Part shown: piece by piece, positions 46,921-57,859 of the stretch
Layout of the letters: each line of letters begins with the position of its first letter
Position numbering within the stretch: the first letter of the stretch is position 1
Source of the DNA: Tolypeutes matacus
Lineage: Eukaryota > Chordata > Mammalia > Cingulata > Chlamyphoridae
Assembly (NCBI GenBank): GCA_026826555.1
Contig: JAKSZT010004976.1
Span: 7,110,900 to 7,174,899 of the forward strand
Length of the DNA: 64,000 bases
Direction of reading: 5' to 3'
Made by a program: the position numbers and the translations under genes
Notes under the pieces: model-generated
Told to the model about the DNA's origin: nothing
Database searches by the model: none
The model's input: only the letters and a program-made list of their open reading frames with translations

Positions 46921-49294
46921 CCTAGGGACCAGCCGCTGTGTGTTGAAGTCCACCTACACATCGCCCTAGTGGACTAAGGCAGGCCCAACCCTGGGAGAGG
47001 TGGGACACCTTGGAGGGCAGACTTTAGCAAAGGCCTTGCCCAACCTTCTAGACTGCACAGCCATCCCAGGGATGCGGCCATGCCACCTTCCCTCTGCCCT
47101 CTCCTTCTTTTGGGGTCAGACAGTGTAGTGGTCACTGCCATCTCTCTCATCCCAACCCGGCTCCCGCCCCACTTTCTCTCTTGCAGGTGCCTCCCCTGAC
47201 AAATACTGGCACGTTGAACCCTGTCTTGGCATATGCCTTTGGAGGACCCGAGCTAGGCCAGCACAGGGACCCTGGGCACATTGCTAACGAGTCTGGGATC
47301 TGTCCACCAAGGGCTGGGCCAAGGCACAGCCCGGGTCCTCATCCAAGTACCTGTCAACACTCTCACTGGCCAGTCGACCAGGTAGAAGCCCACACTGGGG
47401 GTATAAACACGGCTCGATCCACAGGCCCCCAAAGCCCTGAGCTGCTCCTGCCCGGGCAGGGGTCCTGATGGCAGGCAGAGGCAGGGGTGTGCGTGTGCAT
47501 GAGTGTGCATGAGTGTGTGCATGCACACATGTGTTTGCATGTATGTGGTCATGGACTGGGACGGGGCACCTCCAGGGAGAAACACGGCTAAGGTGGACCA
47601 GCTGCCTTTTTATACACTACTTTCCCCATTAACCGTCTCCCTAAAAGCTACTGAAATCCTACAGGACAGGGCTCTGTTGTTAATTTCCACTCAAATACAT
47701 TGGGAGAATGGCCTTTCCCTTGCCCTTTCTTTCCTTCCTTTCCTCTTTTCCTTCCCCTCTCCTTTCCTCCTTCTTTCCCTCCTTCTCTCCCAACTTCCTT
47801 CCTCCATCTTTTTTGGGGGGGTCAGGCAGGAGGCTGCCCCTGCCTGAACAGTGAGCCTGGGGGAAGGGGGAGGCTCTTTTGATTTTCTATTTTCTCTGAT
47901 TAATCCTCCTTCCTCTTTTTGGTGAGCCCAGAAAACAGAACTGTATCTTTGGCCAAGTAAAAGCAGGGCCAGCAGAGATATGCTACAGGACCCAAAGCCC
48001 ACAGATGGGGAAAAGTGATAGAGTTGGGGCAGGGAGAAAAAGAAAACAAAGAAAGCACATTCCCCTCCCCCTCCCTCCCCACTCCCCCAGCACCTTGCAG
48101 AACACCTCCCTGCAGCCAGCCCTGGGCCTGCCTTCTTACCCTCCATCTTACTCAATTACCAGCCCAGGCCCTCCCCCTTGCTCTAAACCTCGCCACCAGG
48201 CTTTCCTGCTAAAGCTCGGGATTAAAAATGAGAGATTTATTGTGAGGAAATTCTGCCTGCTTTAGGGTGACATAACTTTAAATCAGATGACGAGCTCATC
48301 ATCAGCAACACTGAAGATGCCTTTTATGGGTCAGGCAGAAGTAAAGATGGAGTAACTGCACTCGCTGCTCCTCGGGGAGGGCAGATTTATGACTCTCAGA
48401 TGAACTGGATATAGATTCGGCTGGCCCAGGGCATTATTTATTGAGCAGATCAGCAGTGCCTCGAAGCCGGCCTTCAGTGAACCTCATTGCCAAGGAAAGG
48501 GGACAGCATATTAAAATGCCACGGCAAAGTCAAGTCCAATTCACACACTGCACAAGAGCCCGCATCTCTTTCCTGGATTGATTTCTTTCAAGAAAGAAGA
48601 GTCTTCCCTGAACATGGGGCGTATAGCATGATAGAAGTGGTGCGTGCATTGCCTGTTTTTACTGATACAGCACGCTTGACCCTTTTCCCCAGATTTTTCA
48701 CTGTAAAAATGCACTGCAATTCTTCTTAGATACGAGTAAACCCAGATTGTAATTCTCTTTCCCAAAAAATCATGAGGGTGACCCGCGTACAAATGCCATT
48801 TTTGTATTTCAAAGTACTCAATATCAGCAGCTTCATATGGGTCAACCTAACATGTCAGCCCCCTCAATTCTTTTTTTGATGATAATAGAGGAAAAGGTGA
48901 AAACTGTAGGGGATAGCTGAGTTGTTTGCTTTTGTCATCGCAGTTCACACCTCTTCCAACTTTGAGTAACATTCAGAGAAGTGAAACTCTGGCTGCTGAC
49001 ATTTGTAGCCTATGGGGGGGGGATTATTTCAGGTTTTTAAAAATAGCATTAAATTTCCTTTAAACATTCCTGGGAGAGGGGAGAAGGCAAAAGAAACACT
49101 GGAGGGGAAGGGGAGAACTTGAAGATGGAAAGAAAACAACCCACATTAGCTGTAGCTGAGAAAAATCCCAAGGTTTATACCGTAACTTGTCTAGTATACA
49201 TTTATACTCAAGATGCCAATAAGGACAGAGACCATATGGAAATTTTATGTTTATAGATTGCATTGCTTGGAGAAAGCCTTTCACATCTGTTACC
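46921..49294. other. unique sequence with GT- and CT-rich tracts and a possible conserved block
   Basis: A GT-rich tract lies at 47487-47552 and a CT-rich low-complexity stretch at 47725-47815. 48200-48560 is repeat-free and contains several homeodomain-like and E-box-like strings (GGGATTAAAAATGAGAG, GCATTATTTATTGAGC), so it is a candidate conserved element. This is inference only. Frames up to 154 codons across the CT-rich tract are composition artefacts. A G-run lies at 49014-49021. Confidence 0.35.
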
Positions 49295-49440
49295 TGAGCA
49301 GGGCAGGTAATAGCTCCAATTTTAGCAAGTAAGTTGTGGCGATAAGGTTACAACTTGCCCAAGATCATACAACCAAGGAGTGATGGGATTTGGCGTAGAC
49401 AAGAACTCAGAACCCTTATCTAGGGCCTCTTCTCTTCCTC
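49295..49440 (-). mobile_element. MIR SINE, antisense
   Basis: 'GGTTACAACTTGCCCAAGAT' and 'CATACAACCAAGGAGTGATG', then 'GAACTCAGAACCC', the antisense MIR order. Confidence 0.65.
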
Positions 49441-50808
49441 CTCCCAGATAGACAAAGTGTTGTCCATGCCATCCCCACTCACTCAAAGGACAGACTCACA
49501 CACGTGATTAACTGCAGAGCTTGTTCCGGTCAGCTGTATTGGAAGCCATATCATTGTGAACATAAAGAACGTTTGTAGGTAAGCGCAATGGTAATTCAGG
49601 CTCCACCATCCAGTGGTCCAACTTTCTCCAGATCCTAATTCTCAACTGACAATTTCTCAGCCCTTCCTAAGAGGCTCTGAAGTCCAGTCAAACATTTATG
49701 CTTGAGGGGTGACTTCTAGTCTCACGACTTTTACTAGCACACAGTATTGAAGCCATGCAGAATGGGTAGCCCTGTCCAAACCCACAGGATATTCAGGTCA
49801 GCAAACAAAAAGGCGAGTGGAGGTTATTGGCATGGAAAGAGCTGTGGGAAGCAGCGAGAAGAGAGCAAAAGTGGCAGCTGGTAACCAACCTTCAAGGGAG
49901 CAAACAACTGCGATAATCAAAACCAGGCCAGACATTCACAATAATGCCACTGAGTTATGAAGAAACGGTTAAACGATGTGTGCTAGGCACAATCTAGGAA
50001 CAAGGACGCATTTTCAAAAGATTGTTCTGAAATAAATTAAAACCAAGGGGGTGGGGGCATTGTGTTTTATTGTTGTCGAATTAGTGTTTGAAGGAATGTT
50101 TCGATTACTTGGGTGATTCAAATCCGAGAAGCACAGCAATGCTAGATCTCTGATGTGTTCCTGCAAATGTGCCCTTCTGTTATGATGTGTGAAGAGGAGA
50201 ACGTTTGATAAACTTTTAAAAATGTGGACTCATGCATGGATACTAAAGTTGTGCATGAATACACGGGGCCACACCTTCAACCAAACATAAAATACCATCT
50301 AGAAACGAAGGGAGAGTCCCCTGATGGAAGAGGAAGTGCCCCTGTGCACGGAACCTTTGTAGACCCCAAGGGAGCACTGTAGGGAAATGATCCCGCTGTC
50401 TTCAAGTCTTTTCAGCCTCCGGCAAACACTTTCTTCCAAGAGAGATCTTCATCCTGCCTGGGTCACCCCAGGACCGGCCTGTTCAGAGGACCTGTAGAAG
50501 CACATGTCCTTTAACAGACAGACAGACAGACAGACCACTGCTCTTGTCCCCCAAGGTCATAACCAGCGAGTCATCAGCTTCATATCGGGCCTAAGGCTGC
50601 CTCCATCTGCTCCAGAGTCGAAAAGACGGGAAACAGAACACATGCCGTGTATATGTGTAAAAACGACATTTTGACATAATATGCTCAACACATTTTTCTT
50701 CAAACTCCAGACACATTTTCAGTGAAGTAGCTCTAAATTTAAAGCAATGGAGCCAGTTGTTATTCTGAGAAAAGTAAAGTAAATGCACTGTTTTCCCCGT
50801 GTGTCAAG
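49441..50808. other. unique sequence with CAGA microsatellite
   Basis: A (CAGA)n run at about 50515-50535. No gene or interspersed repeat recognised. Confidence 0.4.
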
Positions 50809-50913
50809 AGTTTGGGGAGGGGAGCAGATGTACTCAGGTTGAGTGCCTGCTTCCCATGTATGAGGCCCCAGGTTCGATCCCTAGTATCTCCTAAAAAAAA
50901 AAAAGTTTGGGGA
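50809..50913 (+). mobile_element. monomeric DAS SINE with 10-bp target duplication
   Basis: The SINE (50819-50903) is about 85 bp and ends in an A-run. The tRNA-like unit has an A-box-like TACTCAGGTTGAGTGCC and a B-box-like CCAGGTTCGATCC. Flanking direct repeats AGTTTGGGGA (50809-50818 and 50904-50913) are perfect. It is the simplest DAS form here: one tRNA-like unit plus tail. Confidence 0.85.
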
Positions 50914-51193
50914 CACTTGCAGTGAGTGTATTTGTGGATCTCATCCATGATGATGGTTTTTACTGCCTTCTTCATGCTACTGGTTTACTGCCAGCCCAGC
51001 CCACCCCATGTTCCAGGCCTCCTGGATATCTGCTTCCCAAACTCTGCTCACGGCAGATGGAAGTCATTCTCTCTCACACACGCACGTGTATGTGCACATG
51101 CATCTTCTCCCTCCTCTATGTTTCCTGTCTTAGCGTCTTTGTGTAGAACATTCTACCTGCCTTGTTATGTTTGTTCAAACACCTGGGAGTTTC
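50914..51193. other. short unique stretch
   Basis: No repeat or gene recognised. Confidence 0.35.
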
Positions 51194-51234
51194 CCTCTGT
51201 TCTTTTTTTTTTTTTTTTTTTTTCCTCTGTTCTT
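51194..51234. mobile_element. poly(T)-only insertion between 11-bp direct repeats
   Basis: A run of about 21 T (51203-51223) is bracketed by perfect 11-bp repeats CCTCTGTTCTT (51194-51204 and 51224-51234). The simplest reading is an L1-machinery insertion that copied only a poly(A) tail, on the minus strand, with target duplication. Slippage duplication is an alternative. Confidence 0.6.
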
Positions 51235-51469
51235 GTTATTCCCTTGTTACACACATCCAATCAAGAATTGAGCCTCTAAGCCTCTGCTCCATCTCCTTCC
51301 CGACCCCACTGTTGCGTGCAGTTGACTCCTAATCATCTTCCTATCCAAACTAATTTCTTCTTTTGAATCCATTCTCCACCAGAACAACCTACCCAAAACT
51401 CCAGTAGTTTAGGCTGTATGGATGGTGACTTGGCCACATCTTGCAAAACTCCATGGGCATTTGCCTTTT
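51235..51469. other. short unique stretch
   Basis: Nothing recognised. Confidence 0.3.
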
Positions 51470-51670
51470 AACACAGCAAGTCCACTTTCAGGAGTTTGCC
51501 TGGAAGACGCACCTCCACAAATTGAAATAATTCACCATGACAATATATGGAATAGCAAAATATGGGAAACAACCTAAGTGCCCATCCCTAGGACACTGGT
51601 TAGATAAACAATATCACATGGCGTTAACTTTCAAAATGTAAGTATTTTACATTCCCCCAAAATAAAACTG
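51470..51670 (+). mobile_element. L1 3' region, sense, diverged
   Basis: 'ACAGCAAGTCCACTTTCAGG', 'AGTTTGCCTGGAAGACGCAC', 'GGGAAACAACCTAAGTGCCC' and 'GGACACTGGTTAGATAAACA' follow L1/HAL1 3' order. Confidence 0.6.
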
Positions 51671-52379
51671 CAGATGAAAAAACAAACATTGAAGTTGTAT
51701 CCAAACAAATGAATTTAGTTGTACCGATTTATAACATAACCACACACGTAAAGAATACATTCATGTAGTTCTGAACATAGGTCCCTTAGTGGGATATAGT
51801 CTAAGAACAAAAAAAACTGCAAAGAAATCTTATATTTTACTTAGTAAATTTGCTGTCAGTGGTGGTGTTATGGCCAATAGTACTTTGGGAACAACTCTGC
51901 GTGTATTGTAGGATAGAGCAAGTAAGTAAATGTATTCATATATTTGGGAACTAGGATATGTGAGGATATAGGATGGAAGGAAGTTACGAAAAACCTTGTG
52001 GTGAATGGGTGTTATTTGTATAAACCTGTAAGTTTTTAAAAGTGTACATTTCCTAGCACTCTCCAAAGGGCCTAGAAGGGATGGCACTTCTGAAGCAATG
52101 AGCACAAACAGCACCAGATCTTGGCTTCTAATTACCATTCCTCACTAAGAGGAACCAGGGATCCTTGGAGGAGTGGCTAATTTTAAGTCTGGGTCAGGGA
52201 AAGGATAAAGTGAGACAGAGAGCCTGGAAGCACTCAACATACAAGGGGGACCCCTCAAAGACACACACTTGCTGGAAGGGGCTCCCATTGGCCAAATTTG
52301 GGACAATTTGAGCATCACCAAGGATACCAGCATTAAAAGATTATAAAACACTGAATGTGATGATTTTTTTCTTACCTTT
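51671..52379. other. probable old repeat, not identified
   Basis: The stretch around 52150-52360 ('CTGGAAGGGGCTCCCATTGG', 'CCAAATTTGGGACAATTTGA', 'GCATCACCAAGGATACCAGC') recalls an old L1-associated 3' UTR or LTR internal segment, but I cannot assign it. No gene. Confidence 0.3.
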
Positions 52380-52574
52380 CAAAAATAATATTTTTTATTT
52401 CAAAAGAAAATGAAGAACACTCAGAAAACATCTCAAAACCCCCAAAAACCAGTGTTAACATTTGAATATTAATATGCTTCCACTTTTTTCGATACACACA
52501 AATGGGATCTCTTATAATTAACTGGGATTATACTACATTAATTGTTTTGAACCTTTTTATTTGTTCTTAATAAC
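52380..52574 (-). mobile_element. old L1/HAL1-like fragment, antisense
   Basis: AT-rich sequence with 'CTGGGATTATACTACATTAA' and 'TTGTTTTGAACC', the pattern of an inverted L1-type 3' region, similar in character to 63240-64000. Tentative. Confidence 0.4.
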
Positions 52575-52880
52575 ATACCAGAAAAGCTTCTTTAAAAAAT
52601 AAAAAAGCAAAGTCATGGGTTTACAGAGACATCCCGCGTAAAATATAGGATTCCCATATAATACCCTAATATTAAAACCTTGCATTGGTGTGGTATGCTT
52701 GTTACAACTGATGGAAGTATATTTTTATAATTGTACTATTAATTCTAGTCCCTGGTTTAACTTAGGGTTCACTGCTTGTGTAGTGTAGTTCCATGGATTT
52801 GGTTTTTAAAAATTTTTTATTCTGTTACCATATATACAACCTAACCTCTTTTAACCACATTCAGATACATATTTTAGTGG
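52575..52880 (-). mobile_element. L1 3' end, antisense; 3' part of U6-L1 chimera
   Basis: Landmarks 'AAAATATAGGATTCCCATAT' near 52637, 'TTGCATTGGTGTGGTATGCT' near 52680, 'GTTACAACTGATGGAAG' near 52710, 'TTAGGGTTCACTGCTTGTGT' near 52763 and 'CTTTTAACCACATTCAGATA' near 52847, parallel to 37850-38135. The L1 sequence stops at 52880, where a U6 copy in the same orientation begins. The expected inverted poly(A) tail is not clear at the left end, where the sequence is A-rich on the plus strand. Confidence 0.68.
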
Positions 52881-52986
52881 AAAATGTGGAATGCTTACAA
52901 CTTCACATGTCATCCTTGTGCAGGAGCCATGCTAAACTTCTCTGCATCCTCCCACTTTTTAGTAAGCGTGCTGCCGAAGCGAGCAC
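52881..52986 (-). pseudogene. U6 snRNA pseudogene, full length, antisense to the plus strand
   Basis: The minus strand reads a ~106-nt U6 copy. The first 19 nt GTGCTCGCTTCGGCAGCAC are intact, followed by CAGAGAAG, TTTAGCATGG (the AGC triad region is retained), CTCCTGCACAAGGATGACA and a 3' end TTCCACATTTT. Many substitutions are present, including in the ACAGAGA box, which reads GCAGAGA, so it is unlikely to be functional. No TATA box at the expected upstream distance or PSE was seen on the flank after 52986. It directly abuts an L1 3' end in the same orientation, which points to L1-mediated formation. Confidence 0.9.
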
Positions 52987-53279
52987 TACAGTGATGCAGT
53001 GGGAAGTTTTTCTTTAGAGAAGAATGCCAACATATAACTGAAGGAGGAAAGACAGACGTGTAAAATCACCCTTAATTGGAAAGGGTGAAATGTGTCTTTA
53101 AAGTGGAGAGACTCTGGCACTCACAATATTGGGACAAACTGGCATCACATGTTCCCGATGTGATGCAAATGGGAGGACACAGCCTCTCCCCCTGGGTGTT
53201 CTCGCCAAAAATGTTTAATCTAATTAAGAGTGAACAATCACACAGATCTGGATTGAGGGCCATTCTCCAAAGCAACTAG
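52987..53279. other. short unique stretch
   Basis: Nothing recognised. Frames on both strands around 53072-53279 mirror each other and have no domain. No continuation of the L1 3' UTR is visible to the right of U6. Confidence 0.4.
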
Positions 53280-53805
53280 ACTGGTCTGGACTTGTAGCGA
53301 ATGTTAACGTCAAAAAACAAAACAAAACAAAACAAAAACAAGAAAAGGTGGGAGCCTGTTCCATATTGAAAGAGATTAAAGAGACAGTATACAAATGCAA
53401 TTTTTCTTCCTTGATCAGACTCTAGATAAAGAATAGAAAATCTATAAAGTTCATATTGTAGACAAATGGGGGAAACATAACTATGGACCAAATATCAGAT
53501 ACTATAAATGTTATCAATGTTAAATTCCTTGGGTGTGATAATGGCATTGTGGTTATGTCGGAAAACGTCTGTTTTCCTAGATACCCAAGCTCAAGTATTT
53601 AGTCATGATGTCTGTAACCTACTTTCAAAAGGTTCAGCCGAAAAATAAAATAGAGAGAGAGGGAAAGAAGGCCAAGGTGGCAGATGTTAACAATTTGGGA
53701 ACCCATGAGTGGGGTATACAGCTATTGATTGTGTCATTCTTTCAACACTTCTGTAGGTTTGGAAGTTTTAAAATAACAAGTTGGAGAGAAAGAAAGATCT
53801 TTCAT
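53280..53805 (+). mobile_element. L1 3' UTR, sense
   Basis: A (CAAAA)n tract at 53311-53340 is followed by 'GGTGGGAGCCTGTTCCATAT', 'TGAAAGAGATTAAAGAGACA', 'GATAATGGCATTGTGGTTAT', 'GTCATGATGTCTGTAACCTA', 'CTTTCAAAAGGTTCAGCCG' and 'GGTTTGGAAGTTTTAAAATA', the order of an old L1M-type 3' UTR. Confidence 0.68.
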
Positions 53806-53821
53806 CCCTTAGTCTCAGAAT

Positions 53822-54082
53822 GAAGTCTGGGCTCTTTTTTTTTTTGTTTTGTTTTTGTTTTTTTGTTTAGGTACCGGGGCTGGGGATTGAACCCAGGACC
53901 TCATATGTGGGAGGCTGGAGCTCAACTACAGAGCCACATCTGCTCCCTTGAGTTGGATTTTTCATTTGTTTGCTTGTTGTTTGTTTTTAGGAGGCACCAG
54001 GAACCGAACCTGGGCCCTCCCATGTGGGAGGTGGTGCTCAACTGCTTGAGCCACATCCACTCCCCCGAAGTCTGGGCTCTTT
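53822..54082 (-). mobile_element. dimeric DAS SINE, antisense, with 16-bp target duplication
   Basis: Two tRNA-derived units lie in tandem, both antisense. The first follows the T-rich tail (about 53838-53947) and reads GGGATTGAACCCAGGACCTC on the plus strand. The second (53948-54066) begins after a GTTTGTTTTTAGG linker and reads GGAACCGAACCTGGGCCC. Perfect 16-bp direct repeats GAAGTCTGGGCTCTTT (53822-53837 and 54067-54082) bracket the pair and none lies between them. The dimer therefore inserted as one unit. Confidence 0.85.
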
Positions 54083-55369
54083 AACCCAGCAAATGGTCTT
54101 GAGCGTTTGGTCTCTACTCAGCTCCTGGCTTGGCTTCACCTCCTGTCACTCAGATGACCCCTTGCCCTTTTTGCTCCAGCCATACCCACCCATTTGCTGT
54201 TCCTTGAGGACACATGCTTTTCCACTCTGCCCTATCACAGCTTACCTGGTTCCCTCTACCAATAAGAATTCTATCACTCCTTTATTTACTATCACTTCTT
54301 TTCCTTTAAACGCCTCTCAGGCAAGACTCCTTTCTGGCAAATGCCTTTTCTGCACATTCTCTCCCTCCCCCACCCAAGCTCAGATGCCCACATCTAGTGT
54401 ATCGTGCACCATCTGTACTGAAATGAACTGCCCAGGTACTTGGCATCCTCCAATAAACAGTGAACTCCCCAGGAGAAGGGGCTTACAACAGAACTGTTCC
54501 CGTCAGCACCTGATGCCCCAAATGTCTCAGGACTGACCTACTTGGGGACAGGGTAGGCTATCTCCAAATACTTCTCCAAATAGCAGGATTCCTGCTTCCC
54601 TTGCTGCCTGCCTTTGCTCAAGCTCCGCACGATGCTGTGTTATTAATAACAACAAATAGGTTTCTGGAAGGCCAAGAGCGTTCAGTGCCCACAACAAAAC
54701 AGAAACTGAACCCCTGGGAACAGAGAAAACAATTCTGCAAACCCTCCCGCTGCTCAGGCCCATTAAAAACACCTCCGGGGGGTTCCTGCTTAGCTCATTC
54801 TTTGGGCGGAAAAGCATCCTGCAAAGTTTTTAAATGGCCCAGCTACATTTTCTTACATCCTAATGACAGCGGTCTGTGCTTTATCATGTGGCACTCGCCC
54901 TGCTGCTTTATCATGTGGTTGCAACTGAAAAGGAAAAGCTGGAGGAAGGGAGATATACCCCACCCCTTCCAGTTTGGGTTTGGCTGCTCAAATGTGTCCC
55001 CTGCATGGCATCTGTCTGACCAGCTCTGCCGAGAGAAACCAATATCACATGTCCTGCTAATGGAGCTCCGTCAGGGCCCAGAAAACACACTTGGCTGGAG
55101 GTGGTGCTCGGGGCTGCCAGGTATCTGCTAGGCACACACTTTATGTGAGTCTTCTCGTGTAACAATAATATAATATATAAAAATATTAACATAAATATAT
55201 AATTAATATATATTTGGGGAGTGGAAGAGGCAAAGCTGGTAAGCAGGTAACAGAGACCAGGAGCCATAGGCCAGAGAATCCTCTAGACACCCCTCATATG
55301 TGATGCTAGTGCTCCATCAGAGGCCTGCTGGCCAGAGGGGACTCCTCACACAAGCCTCCTCCCAACATG
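54083..55369. other. unique sequence, possible conserved segment
   Basis: No gene. 54790-54920 is repeat-free and looks constrained by texture (ATCATGTGG cores twice, at 54883 and 54910). A 176-codon frame at 54601-55131 has no recognisable domain and no homologue that I can name. 55150-55215 is an ATATA-rich tract. Confidence 0.35.
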
Positions 55370-55416
55370 CTGAATGGATTGAATGCAACTGAATTGTGTG
55401 CTTTAAAATGGTTTTG
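55370..55416 (+). mobile_element. short L1 3'-end scrap, sense
   Basis: 'TGAATGCAACTGAATTGTGT' followed by 'GCTTTAAAATGG' matches 56490-56524 almost exactly. It is a ~45-bp fragment of the same L1 3' end located 1.1 kb upstream. Confidence 0.6.
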
Positions 55417-55559
55417 TAAAGAAGTGAGAACTTCCTCAGGATTGCAATAGGGATGGCCCGCTTAAACCTTGAGAACTTTCCTTTAAGCTGGGGCAGCTGG
55501 TGAGAAACACCTGATGACATCTGAGCTCTCCCAGTGCCGGGGGCTCACTGCAAACCAAT

Positions 55560-55655
55560 TACATCTATAGCATGGGGATGGGATGTAGGCATTAGTACTT
55601 TTGAAGTTCCCCAAGGGCCCTAACTCCAAGGTTGAGAACTACTGTAAGAATTGTC
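55560..55655 (+). mobile_element. MER5A-like hAT-Charlie 3' fragment
   Basis: 'GTAGGCATTAGTACTTTTGA', 'AGTTCCCCAAGGGCCCTAAC' and 'GGTTGAGAACTACTG' give the MER5A right half and terminus. Confidence 0.65.
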
Positions 55656-55699
55656 ACCAAAGCTTTCAGGTGAGGGGCAGAGTTACCCGTTTAAGGGGT

Positions 55700-56568
55700 A
55701 GGGGCAATGATGCCAAACAATTTCATAACAAAAAGCCAAACAACTCAATTAAAAATGAGCAAAAGAATTGAATGGACATTTCTCGAAAAAAGATATACAG
55801 ATGGCTAGTAAGCACATGAAAAGAAGCTCAACAGCATTAGCCATTAGGGAAATGCAAACGGAAACCACAATGAGGTATTAATTCACACCCACTAGGATGG
55901 CTCTAATCAGAAAAACAGAAAATAAGTGTTGATGAAGATGTGTCCACTGTTGGTGGGAGGATAAAATGGTGAAGCTGCTGTACAGAACAGTTTGGCAGCT
56001 CCTCAAAAAAGTTAAACAAAGAATTACCATAAGACCCTACAATCCCACTTCTACATCTAGGTATATGCCCCAAAGAATTGAAAGTGGGGACTCAGATACC
56101 CTACTCATGCACTGATGTTCATAGTGGCATTATTAACAACAGCAAAAACATGGAAACAACCCAAATGTCCATCAATGAATGAATGGGTAAACAAAGAGAC
56201 ATGCAATGGAATATTATTCAGCCCTAAAAAGAAATGGAATTCTGATGCATGCACCAGAGTGGATGAATCTCCAAAACAAATCGCTGAGTAAAGAAGCCAG
56301 ACACAAAAAGCCACATACTGCATGATTACTTTCTATGAAATGTCCAGAAGAGAACAGAAAGACAGGTGGTTGCCAAGGACTGAGAGTGGGAAAGGGGAGT
56401 CAGTGCTTAATGGGTATGGGGTTTCCTTTTGGGGTGATGAAAATGTTTTGGATCTAGATAAAAGCAGTGGTTGCACAACATGGTGAATGTACTGAATGCA
56501 ACTGAATTGTATGCTTTAAAATGGTTAATTTTGTTACATGAAATTCATCTCAATTAAAAAAAAAAAGA
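55700..56568 (+). mobile_element. L1 3' UTR and distal region, sense
   Basis: 'AACTCAATTAAAAATGAGCA', 'GGACATTTCTCGAAAAAAGA', 'ATGGCTAGTAAGCACATGAA', 'CATTAGGGAAATGCAAACG', 'CTACAATCCCACTTCTACAT', 'GGAATATTATTCAGCCC' and 'AAATGTCCAGAAGAGAACAG' give an excellent L1M 3' region, ending in an A-run at 56557-56567. No intact frame. Best-preserved old L1 in the window. Confidence 0.85.
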
Positions 56569-57859
56569 TGCTGGATTTGGGGAGGAGGACTGCCCAGGTT
56601 GGAGGCAGATCCCTGCTAGCACAGGGAGCAGAAAAGTGCTCCCATTTCTCAGGCCTGGGCTGCATCATTTCAGAGTCTACACAGCTCTACAACCGAGGCA
56701 CATGCTCTGCTGACCCATGACACCTGTCACCACCTGCTGGACACTCACCCTCTCTCCCCGAGTTCCAAACCTGCACCTTACCAAAGACCCACCAGACCCA
56801 ATTACTGTGGCAGTTCCAAGCACTGGCTCTTGTTGTGTGTTCTTTGAATGTTCCTTTTTTAGTAGCATCTTGTTCTTGTTTCATGGGTACAATAACTTCT
56901 TTTCTGTCCCTTCTAATCTTCTTGACATTTTCATCTGTGTCCCACATTGCCTCTGTTCCCTTCAAATTCCCGGTCCTGTCTGTTCCCTTTGGCATCTAAC
57001 TTTCTTGTTATTGCCTCTTCAAATGTTGGATGATCTCTGTTGTTTGTTCAGTTAGTGGGCTGCTGAAGAGCTGATTGAAAGCTCTATTTCTCAGGAGGTG
57101 GATGGCCCTGTCTCCTTGTGGCCTTCACTGCAGAGCCATTGGGCAGGGATCTAGCAATTTCTCAGGGCATCTCCACTGTCAGGATATGAGGTTTCTTCAA
57201 GCTGATCAGCTGCCCTGAAAAAGACTCCTCCACTTTCCTCCTGGAGATATAGGCCTGGCTTCCATTTCTGGGTGTCAAGCAGGGAGTCACACCATTTGCT
57301 TGTAGATTTTCACTTACACCCATTATTTCAGTATGGAGACTCATCCAGCACCCTCACTCAGCCAATACTTAGGTCAGATCATCTCTGGTTCAACTCTCCA
57401 GAGAATGTAGTCAGTCCTCTGCTGGGGCTGCAGTGATGGCTGGTTTCCTGCCATGTGGGCTATAAAGAGGATTTCTAGAAGTTATGCTATTGTTCCTACT
57501 ACAGAATCAACTTGTTCTTCTGTTTTCAGTGCTTCTCCATGTCTGTACTTTCAGAGGTACCTGGCAGCTTGGTTCCTGAGCCTTTCAAGGTTCCTGCAGT
57601 GTAACCCAGCTTCTTTCTGGTTGCCTTCTTCCCCTTTCCCTCCTGCAGGAGCTGGGGGTCCAACTTCCTCTGCTTTGCTGAGTCACTTCCATCCACTTAA
57701 CAGCTTCTAGAACTGTGTTGACATCTCTCATATGCAGACTATTCTTCTTCTATTCTCTCTGTACTTGTGGATTGATGACTTTTTATATTGATGTGATTAT
57801 CTTGTCAGTGGGTTTTGTGAAGGAACATGGATAAACACATTTCCAATCCACCATAGTTA
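56569..57859. other. unique or ancient sequence, not identified
   Basis: A long stretch (56710-57840) without strong bias and with only short frames. The AT-rich part 57720-57830 ('TTATATTGATGTGATTATC') recalls an old LINE, but I cannot assign it. Confidence 0.35.

Noticed and set aside
47691..48155. 154-codon open frame on the minus strand
   Set aside because: Lys/Arg/Glu/Gly-rich low-complexity product of the CT-rich tract.
52881..52986. Functional U6 snRNA gene
   Set aside because: Numerous substitutions including the ACAGAGA box, and no PSE or TATA at the expected upstream positions.
54024..54536. 170-codon open frame on the plus strand
   Set aside because: It starts inside the DAS SINE dimer and its composition is Ser/Pro/Leu-rich without motifs.
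54601..55131. 176-codon open frame on the plus strand
   Set aside because: No domain, no family resemblance, no exon context; length is within chance for this GC content.
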